From Microbacterium sp. LWH13-1.2 (lineage in GTDB: Bacteria; Actinomycetota; Actinomycetes; Actinomycetales; Microbacteriaceae): DNA of 64,000 nt. Below, one piece after another: positions 56,132 through 64,000 of this stretch. Below the pieces are notes generated by a model. The model did not search any database. It was not told the DNA's origin and saw only the letters and a list, made by a program, of their open reading frames with translations. Position numbers and translations under genes: made by a program. The stretch is taken from the NCBI RefSeq assembly GCF_038397735.1, contig NZ_CP151635.1, forward strand, positions 1,240,001 through 1,304,000. Reading direction: 5' to 3'. Positions within the stretch are counted from its first letter, which is position 1; every line of letters begins with the position of its first letter.

Positions 56132-57247
56132 ATGTCACCGCAGATCACCCCGATCGCCGACACCGCACAGGATCTCGAACTCGCAGAGCGCATCCTCACA
56201 CCGGACGGCTCGCGCATCGCGAACCCCCAGCTCGACGCGTTCATCACCGACGTCGACGCGGCATCGCTGCGAGCGCTCCACAGGGACATGGTCATCCTCC
56301 GACGGATCGATGCCGAGGGTGTCGCCCTTCAGCGACAGGGACAACTGGGACTGTGGGCGCCGTGCCAGGGGCAGGAGGCGACGCAGATCGGCACCGCCAG
56401 GGCGCTCGCACCCCGGGACTACGTCTTTCCGAGCTACCGGGAGACCGGTGTGATCTACGCGCGCGGTGCGAAGCCCGGCGACTACGTGCGCATGTGGCGA
56501 GGCGAGGAGGGCGCAGGGCACGACCCGGCCGCACTGCGGGTCGCACCGCTGCAGATCATCATCGGCGCACAGACTCTGCACGCCGTGGGCTACGCGCTCG
56601 GCATCCGCCACGACGGAGCCGACGAGGTCGCCGTCACGTACTTCGGGGACGGAGCGACCAGCCAAGGAGACGTCAACGAGGCGATGATCTTCGCATCGTC
56701 CTATCAGGCGCCCGTCGTCTTCGTGTGCCAGAACAACCACTGGGCCATCTCGGAGCCCGTGTCGGTGCAGTCGCAGTACCCGATCGCCGGCCGAGCTCCC
56801 GGTTTCGGGATTCCGAGTCTCCGGGTCGACGGCAACGACGTCCTCGCCTGCATGGCCGCGATGCGCTGGGCGCTCGCGCACGCACGCTCGGGAAAGGGGC
56901 CCGCGTACATCGAGGCCGTGACATACCGGATGGGGCCGCACACGACGGCCGACGACCCGACTCGCTATCGCAACCAGGATGAGCTCGATGAGTGGCGGCG
57001 CCGCGATCCGATCACTCGACTCGAAGCGCACCTGCGTGCGATCGGCGAACTGAGCGATGAGCAGGTCGCGGAGACGCAGGCAGCCGCCGACGTGGTCGCC
57101 AGGGAGATGCGTGCGGAGTGCCTCGGCATGGTCACTCGCCCTCCGCTCGCCGTGTTCGACGGCGTCTACGCCGAGCCGCACACCGGGCTCGAGCGGCAGC
57201 GCGGCGAGTACGCCGCATATCTCGCGTCCTTCGAAGGCGAGGCGTGA
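56132..57247 (+). CDS. bkdA: 2-oxo acid dehydrogenase E1 alpha subunit (branched-chain type likely)
   Basis: Thiamine-diphosphate-dependent decarboxylase subunit of a 2-oxo acid dehydrogenase complex. The protein has 371 residues. RRIDAEGVALQRQGQLGLWA near residue 55 is typical. The TPP motif GDGATSQGDVNEAM with NN exactly 26 residues later is intact. ATG 56132 is chosen since AGGAGG lies 6 nt upstream; ATG 56117 and 56129 are in frame. Context with an acyl-CoA carboxylase and dehydrogenase favours branched-chain 2-oxo acids over pyruvate. Confidence 0.9.
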   Translation: MSPQITPIADTAQDLELAERILTPDGSRIANPQLDAFITDVDAASLRALHRDMVILRRIDAEGVALQRQGQLGLWAPCQGQEATQIGTARALAPRDYVFPSYRETGVIYARGAKPGDYVRMWRGEEGAGHDPAALRVAPLQIIIGAQTLHAVGYALGIRHDGADEVAVTYFGDGATSQGDVNEAMIFASSYQAPVVFVCQNNHWAISEPVSVQSQYPIAGRAPGFGIPSLRVDGNDVLACMAAMRWALAHARSGKGPAYIEAVTYRMGPHTTADDPTRYRNQDELDEWRRRDPITRLEAHLRAIGELSDEQVAETQAAADVVAREMRAECLGMVTRPPLAVFDGVYAEPHTGLERQRGEYAAYLASFEGEA

Positions 57248-57249
57248 TC

Positions 57250-58260
57250 ATGACGGAGCTCACTCTCGGAAAGGCCCTGGGCGCCGGTCTCCGCCAGGCG
57301 ATGCGCGACGACGAGAAGGTCGTCCTCCTCGGCGAGGACATCGGAAAGCTCGGAGGCGTCTTCCGCATCACCGATGGGCTGCTCGACGAGTTCGGTGCCT
57401 CGCGCGTCATCGACACGCCTCTCGCCGAGTCCGGCATCGTCGGCACCGCCGTCGGACTGGCGTTCCGCGGCTACCGTCCGGTCGTGGAGATCCAGTTCGA
57501 CGGCTTCGTCTATCCCGCCTTCGACCAGATCGTCGCGCAGGTCGCGAAGCTCCACTACCGCACTCAGGGGCGCGTGAAGATGCCGATCACCATCCGCATC
57601 CCGTGGGCGGGCGGCATCGGCGCGGCAGAGCATCACTCCGAGTCGCCCGAGGTGTATTTCGTGCACACAGCGGGTCTCCGCGTGATCGCGGTGTCGAATC
57701 CTGAAGACGCCTATCGCAGCCTGCGTCAGGCGATCGCCTCCGACGACCCGGTGATCTTCTTCGAGCCGAAGCGGCTGTATCACCACAAGGGCGACGTCGA
57801 CCTCGACGCACCGCTGGCGGATGCCGCGCCGATGGGCCTCGCGCGCGTGGTCCGCTCCGGCACGGATGCCACCCTGATCACGTACGGAGCCATGGTCTCC
57901 ACGGCTCTGCAAGCTGCCGAGGCCGCCGAGGACGAGGGGATATCGCTAGAGGTCATCGACCTGCGATCCCTCTCGCCCGTCGACTACGACACGGTCGCCG
58001 CCTCCGTCCGCAAGACGGGACGCGTGGTGGTCGCTCACGAGGCGTCGCGCGAGGCCGGGGTGGCGGCAGAGGTCATCGCGAGCATCACGGAGCTCTGCTT
58101 CGAGTACCTCGAATCCGCACCTCTCCGGGTGACGGGACACGACGTGCCGTACCCGCCCGCCAAGCTCGAGAAGTATCACCTGCCGGATCTCGATCGTCTG
58201 CTCGACGCGGTCGATCGCGTGCTCGATCGCCCGAACAGCCTGACGGGAGCGGACGCATGA
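57250..58260 (+). CDS. bkdB: 2-oxo acid dehydrogenase E1 beta subunit
   Basis: Partner of the E1 alpha subunit, 336 residues. VLLGEDIGKLGGVFRITDGL opens the transketolase-like pyrimidine-binding domain; FDGFVYPAFDQIVAQVAKLH and RIPWAGGIGAAEHHSESPEV follow; the C-terminal transketolase domain (HDVPYPPAKLEKY) ends it. ATG 57250 and GTG 57244 are both plausible; the latter overlaps the upstream stop. Either way it is tightly coupled to the alpha gene. The E2 ATG overlaps its stop. Confidence 0.92.
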   Translation: MTELTLGKALGAGLRQAMRDDEKVVLLGEDIGKLGGVFRITDGLLDEFGASRVIDTPLAESGIVGTAVGLAFRGYRPVVEIQFDGFVYPAFDQIVAQVAKLHYRTQGRVKMPITIRIPWAGGIGAAEHHSESPEVYFVHTAGLRVIAVSNPEDAYRSLRQAIASDDPVIFFEPKRLYHHKGDVDLDAPLADAAPMGLARVVRSGTDATLITYGAMVSTALQAAEAAEDEGISLEVIDLRSLSPVDYDTVAASVRKTGRVVVAHEASREAGVAAEVIASITELCFEYLESAPLRVTGHDVPYPPAKLEKYHLPDLDRLLDAVDRVLDRPNSLTGADA

Positions 58261-59609
58261 TCGCCGAGTTCCGGCTGCCCGACCTGGGGGAAGGCCTGAC
58301 CGAGGCCGAGGTCGTCCAGTGGCTGGTCGCTCCGGGCGACACCGTCTCGTTGAATCAGACGCTCGCCGAGGTCGAGACCGCCAAAGCCGTGGTCGAGCTG
58401 CCCTCGCCGTACGCGGGTGTCGTCTCGACACTGCACGCGGACGCGGGGGAGACCGTCGCCGTCGGTTCGCCCCTGATCGCCTTCGACGTCGAGGGAGCGG
58501 AGGAGCCGCCCGTCGTGACTTCGGGCGGAGAGGAGAAGGCTCAGCCCAACCTCGTCGGGTACGGCGCTGCGCCGTCGGCATCCGGACGCCCGGCTCGGCG
58601 GGCTCGGCGTACGGGAGGCGCGACTCCGGTCGCGGACACCGCGGTGCTCGAAGCTGCGCCGCACGACGCATCGCCGACCGTGAGCGTGGAGACGGTCGTC
58701 GAACGCCCCCGCTCCACTCCGCCCGTCCGGGCCTACGCGAAGCGTCTGGGGATCGATCTCGTCCTGGTCGCGGCATCGGTGGGGGACCGCGTCATCACGC
58801 GCGACGACATCGACGAGCATGCGGCGCGTGTCGGCATCCGTGCCGAAGAGAAGAGGGCACCGCGCGGCATGCCGCTCCCCGACACCGCGGCTGCGCTGCA
58901 CGAGGGCGTTCGCGAGACCCGGATCCCGATCCGCGGGGTGCGCAAGCACACCGCGGCCGCGATGGTCGAGAGCGCATTCACGGCGCCGCATGTGACGGTG
59001 TTCCACACTGTGGATGTCACCGCGACGATGGACCTCCTCGCATCGTTCAAGGAGGATCGCGGTCTGTCGGCGCACAGGATCGGCCCCCTCGCGGTGGTCG
59101 CGAAGGCCGTGTGCCTGGCGCTGACACGGACGCCGGGGCTGAATGCTCGGTGGGATGAGCCCGCGGGAGAGATCGTCCAGTACCACTACGTCGATCTCGG
59201 AATCGCCGCGGCCACCGAACGCGGGCTCATCGTGCCGAACATCCGCGACGCCGAGGCGCTCACCCTCGTCGACCTCGCAGACGCGCTGAAAGCCCTTGCC
59301 GAGACCGCGCGGTCGGGGAAGACCTCGCCGGCCGAACTGTCGGGAGGCACGTTCTCGATCTCGAACATCGGGGTGTTCGGAATCGACGCCGGGACGCCGA
59401 TCCTGCCGCCCGGGCAGTCCGGCATCCTCGCGGTCGGCGCGGTCAGGCGTCAGCCTTGGGAGTACCGGGGAGAGATCGCGCTGCGCGAGATGATGACGCT
59501 CAGTCTGTCGTTCGACCACCGTCTCGTCGACGGCGCGGAAGGAGCTCGGTTCCTCAAAGACGTCGCAGACGTGCTGGAAGAACCGGGGCGGGCGATGCTG
59601 CTCAGGTAG
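58257..59609 (+). CDS. bkdC: 2-oxo acid dehydrogenase E2 (dihydrolipoamide acyltransferase)
   Basis: Core acyltransferase, 450 residues, cytosolic. One N-terminal lipoyl domain with the lipoyl Lys in EVETAKAVVELPSPYAG (~residue 43), an Ala/Pro linker, a peripheral-subunit-binding domain (PPVRAYAKRLGIDLVL, ~residue 157), then the catalytic domain with SFDHRLVDGAEGARFL (His and Asp) near the C-terminus. No E3 is adjacent. The ATG overlaps the E1 beta stop. The stop overlaps the convergent TetR gene by 8 bp. Confidence 0.94.
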   Translation: MIAEFRLPDLGEGLTEAEVVQWLVAPGDTVSLNQTLAEVETAKAVVELPSPYAGVVSTLHADAGETVAVGSPLIAFDVEGAEEPPVVTSGGEEKAQPNLVGYGAAPSASGRPARRARRTGGATPVADTAVLEAAPHDASPTVSVETVVERPRSTPPVRAYAKRLGIDLVLVAASVGDRVITRDDIDEHAARVGIRAEEKRAPRGMPLPDTAAALHEGVRETRIPIRGVRKHTAAAMVESAFTAPHVTVFHTVDVTATMDLLASFKEDRGLSAHRIGPLAVVAKAVCLALTRTPGLNARWDEPAGEIVQYHYVDLGIAAATERGLIVPNIRDAEALTLVDLADALKALAETARSGKTSPAELSGGTFSISNIGVFGIDAGTPILPPGQSGILAVGAVRRQPWEYRGEIALREMMTLSLSFDHRLVDGAEGARFLKDVADVLEEPGRAMLLR

Positions 59610-60195
59610 TGGCGCGCAGCGCCGACTCCGCCATCGCGGCGAGCACTGTCGCGGTGGCGGATCGCTGACGGGCGGCGGCGCGCGTACTGTGCGGGGTCGA
59701 GTTGATGAGGCCGAAGCACGCCTGCACTCGCAGACGCAGCTCGTCGGCGTCGGCATCGACGAGGGGGGCCAGCGTGCTGATCCACAGCTCGATGTAGGCA
59801 CGCTGCAGACGCCGTACCTCGGCGTGATCACGCGCATCGAGTTGCGCGACGTCCCTGTCGTGCACGCGGATCACGTCGGCGTGACCGAGCGCGAAGTCCA
59901 CGTGAAAGGCGACGAGCGCGCGCATCCGCTCTTCAGGCGTCGCACCCTCGGCGGCCACGCGGGTTCCGCCGGCGACGAGGTCGTCGCTCACCTTGACGAG
60001 AACCGCCCCGAGCAGCGCCTGCTTTCCCGCGAAGTGGCGGTACACGGCGGGGCCGGACACACCCACGGCTGCTCCGATGTCCTCGAGGCTCACACCGTTG
60101 TACCCGCTGTCGGCGAAGAGTCGCGCGGCCTCGCGAAGGATCGCGTCGGAGCGCTCTGCCTTGGCGCGATCTCGCGCGGTGACGGGGCTTGTCAT
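59602..60195 (-). CDS. TetR-family transcriptional regulator
   Basis: A 197-residue repressor candidate. The N-terminal HTH includes AILREAARLFADSGYNGVSL and VSGPAVYRHFAGKQAL; the remaining helices form the ligand-binding domain. It is divergent from the acyl-CoA carboxylase genes and has a strong palindrome between them, so it likely represses both directions and senses an acyl-CoA or a related metabolite (inference from the FadR/LiuR-type context). Confidence 0.9.
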   Translation of the reverse strand: MTSPVTARDRAKAERSDAILREAARLFADSGYNGVSLEDIGAAVGVSGPAVYRHFAGKQALLGAVLVKVSDDLVAGGTRVAAEGATPEERMRALVAFHVDFALGHADVIRVHDRDVAQLDARDHAEVRRLQRAYIELWISTLAPLVDADADELRLRVQACFGLINSTPHSTRAAARQRSATATVLAAMAESALRATT

Positions 60196-60217
60196 CTCAG
60201 TTAATCCTCGCTAACCT

Positions 60218-60255
60218 GATGCGATCGGTTAGTGAACACTAACCGAGAACGCATC
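60218..60255. promoter_or_regulatory. TetR operator palindrome
   Basis: Core arms CGGTTAGTG (60226-60234) and CACTAACCG (60237-60245) around a 2-bp centre, nested in outer arms GATGCG (60218-60223) and CGCATC (60250-60255). A further GTTA/TAAC pair lies nearby at 60200-60214. Sited between the TetR gene and the carboxylase operon. Confidence 0.8.
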
Positions 60256-60308
60256 GAGTGCGCCAGAGCGAAGTGGCCGGCGCCACGTGGGTCGAGGAGG
60301 ACAACACG

Positions 60309-61861
60309 ATGCCCGTAACCCAGCAGTCCCTCGCCGCCGAGCTGCACCACCGGCTGACGGTGGTCGCGCAGGGTGGGCCGGAGGCATCTCGTGAGCGGCA
60401 CGTCGCACGAGGGAAGCTCCTGCCCCGCGAGCGCGTGACGCGTCTTCTCGACGAGGGGAGCCCCTTCATCGAAGTCGCGCCCCTGGCAGCCCATGGCCTG
60501 TACGGGGGAGAAGCACCCGCAGCGGGGGTGATCGCCGGCATCGGTCTCGTGCACGGACGGCATGTGATGGTCGTCTGCAACGATGCGACGGTCAAGGGCG
60601 GCACCTACTACCCGCTGACGGTGAAGAAGCACCTGCGTGCGCAGGAGATCGCCCTGGAGAATCGCCTGCCGTGCCTGTACCTGGTGGACTCTGGTGGGGC
60701 CTTCCTCCCCAAGCAGGATGAGGTGTTCCCCGATCGCGAGCACTTCGGTCGGATCTTCTTCAACCAGGCGCGGATGTCGGCAGAGCGCATCCCGCAGCTC
60801 GCAGCCGTCCTCGGCTCGTGCACGGCCGGTGGAGCGTACGTCCCGGCGATGAGCGACGAGACGGTGATCGTCCGCGGCCAGGGCACGATCTTCCTCGGCG
60901 GCCCGCCCCTCGTGAAGGCCGCCATCGGCGAGGTCGTGTCCGCAGAGGAGCTCGGGGGCGGCGAGCTCCATGCCCGCCGCAGCGGCGTCGTCGATCACCT
61001 TGCGGAGGACGACGAGCATGCCCTCGAGATCCTGCGGGACATCGTCGCCACGCTCCCTGCTCCGGATCAGCCCGCCTGGGAGGTGCACGACAGCCGCCCT
61101 CCTGCCGAGCTCGGATCCCTGTACGACGTCGTCCCGGTCGACGTCAACGCGGCATACGACGTGCACGTGGTCATCGATCGACTCATCGACGCCGACACCT
61201 TCCGCGAGTTCAAGGCGGAGTACGGGAAGACCCTTGTCACGGGGTTCGCCAGGCTCCACGGCCACCCGGTCGGGATCGTCGCGAACAACGGCGTCCTCTT
61301 CAGCGAATCGGCGCTCAAGGGCGCGCACTTCATCGAGCTCTGCGACCAGCGCGGCATACCGCTGCTGTTCCTGCAGAACATCACGGGATTCATGGTCGGC
61401 TCGGATGCCGAGGCCGGCGGGATCGCCAAGGACGGCGCGAAGATGGTGACGGCTGTGGCGAGCACCCGAGTGCCCAAGCTCACCGTGATCATCGGCGGCT
61501 CCTTCGGCGCGGGCAACTACTCGATGTGCGGCAGGGCCTACTCCCCGAGATTCCTCTGGACGTGGCCGGCCAGCCGCATCTCCGTGATGGGTGGGGCGCA
61601 AGCCGCGTCCGTGCTCTCCACCGTCAAGTCCGACCAGCTCGCCGCTCGGGGGGAGGAGTGGAGCGCCGACGAACGAGACTCCTTCGAGTCGCCGATCCGC
61701 GAGCAGTATGAGACGCAGGGCGAGCCCTATTACGCGACAGCGCGCCTCTGGGACGACGGCATCATCGACCCCGCTGAGACCCGCGACCTTCTCGGCCTCG
61801 CCCTCGACGTGGTCGCCCGCAGCCCACTGCCCGAACCCCGCTTCGGCCTCTTCCGGATGTG

Positions 61862-61862
<1 letters not shown>
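60309..61862 (+). CDS. mccB: Acyl-CoA carboxylase beta subunit (methylcrotonoyl-CoA type likely)
   Basis: Carboxyltransferase subunit, 517 residues. [20 protein letters not shown] near residue 35, [20 protein letters not shown] (~residue 125), [16 protein letters not shown], and [19 protein letters not shown] in the C-terminal half are characteristic of MCC beta rather than propionyl-CoA carboxylase beta. ATG 60309 is preferred: AGGAGG lies 9 nt upstream; GTG 60258 lies within the operator-proximal leader and is less likely. Coupled to the alpha subunit (TGATG). Confidence 0.9.
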
Positions 61863-63786
<1,924 letters not shown>

Positions 63787-63790
<4 letters not shown>

Positions 63791-64000
63791 GGGAAGATCT
63801 GACCGACGAGGAGCGCGAGCTCGCCGCGATGGTGCGCGACTTCGCCGACAGCGTCGTCGCGCCGCAGTCGTATGAGGCCGATCGCACCCACACGCTCTCG
63901 ATGGACGTGGTCGGGCAGATGGGCGACCTCGGGCTGTTCGGGTTGCCGTTCCCCGAAGAGTACGGCGGACAGGGCGGCGACTACATGGCCCTGGGCGTCG
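63787..64000 (+). CDS. Acyl-CoA dehydrogenase (5' part; runs past the window end)
   Basis: Only the first 71 codons are present. EERELAAMVRDFADSVVAPQ and MGDLGLFGLPFPEEYGGQGG match the N-terminal helical domain of acyl-CoA dehydrogenases. The ATG overlaps the mccA stop. In the leucine path the enzyme before MCC is isovaleryl-CoA dehydrogenase, so this is a reasonable guess; the catalytic Glu and flavin segment lie outside the window. Confidence 0.85.

Overview
The window is a gene-dense, high-GC stretch of an actinobacterial chromosome. I infer the family Microbacteriaceae, most likely Microbacterium. The reasons are the pyrH-frr-cdsA-DivIVA order, the GlgE pathway, the ClpS/DUF2017/metallopeptidase trio, family-typical small proteins (DUF7882- and DUF6993-like), and many genes that start 6-7 nt downstream of a TANNNT -10 box. 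I see no prophage, IS element, CRISPR array, rRNA or plasmid gene. This is core chromosome with a catabolic block at the right edge, and no stretch over 300 bp lacks a gene.

Layout. 1-8.8 kb: 3' part of pyrH, then frr, cdsA, a DivIVA-domain protein, a secreted transglycosylase-like protein, a small Cys/His protein with an alpha/beta hydrolase, an AI-2E/PerM transporter, an unusual membrane protein with an internal lipobox, and a thioredoxin-TPR (CnoX-like) protein. 8.8-15.2 kb (minus strand): glgX-glgE-glgB for alpha-glucan metabolism. 15.3-19.9 kb: cysteine desulfurase, mnmA and ligA. 20-24 kb (minus): acetyltransferase, DEAD-box helicase and fatty-acyl-CoA ligase. 24.1-28.8 kb: gatCAB and dinB. 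28.8-34.5 kb: a YtfJ/GerW-like protein, a P-loop kinase-like protein, metallopeptidase-clpS-DUF2017, a LysE-type exporter, a CopB-type copper ATPase with a CsoR-like operator, tRNA-His and orn. 34.5-40.2 kb: tRNA-Arg, a non-canonical ssb, ettA, two thioesterases and unknowns. 40.3-46.1 kb (minus): pepN, then an overlapping mscS-glbO-flavoprotein operon. 46.2-54.6 kb: ferrochelatase, rpiB, nei-type glycosylase, paiB-like, amidohydrolase, dps, gamma carbonic anhydrase, tRNA-Met(CAT), DUF7882, an AraC regulator and an exonuclease.

The right end (55.5-64 kb) reads as branched-chain amino-acid catabolism. An Lrp/AsnC regulator is divergent from a three-gene 2-oxo acid dehydrogenase operon (E1alpha, E1beta, E2). 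A convergent TetR regulator then faces a biotin-dependent acyl-CoA carboxylase (beta, then biotin-carrying alpha) followed by an acyl-CoA dehydrogenase cut by the window end. Both regulators have clear palindromic sites in the adjacent promoter regions.

No clearly new multi-gene defence or biosynthetic system is visible. The most notable items are the leaderless-promoter pattern, the internal-lipobox protein, the mscS-glbO-dehydrogenase operon, the unexplained 13-bp inverted repeat in a divergent promoter region, and the YtfJ/GerW-like protein in a lineage not known to form endospores. Family calls are by eye from translated motifs; no database search was run.
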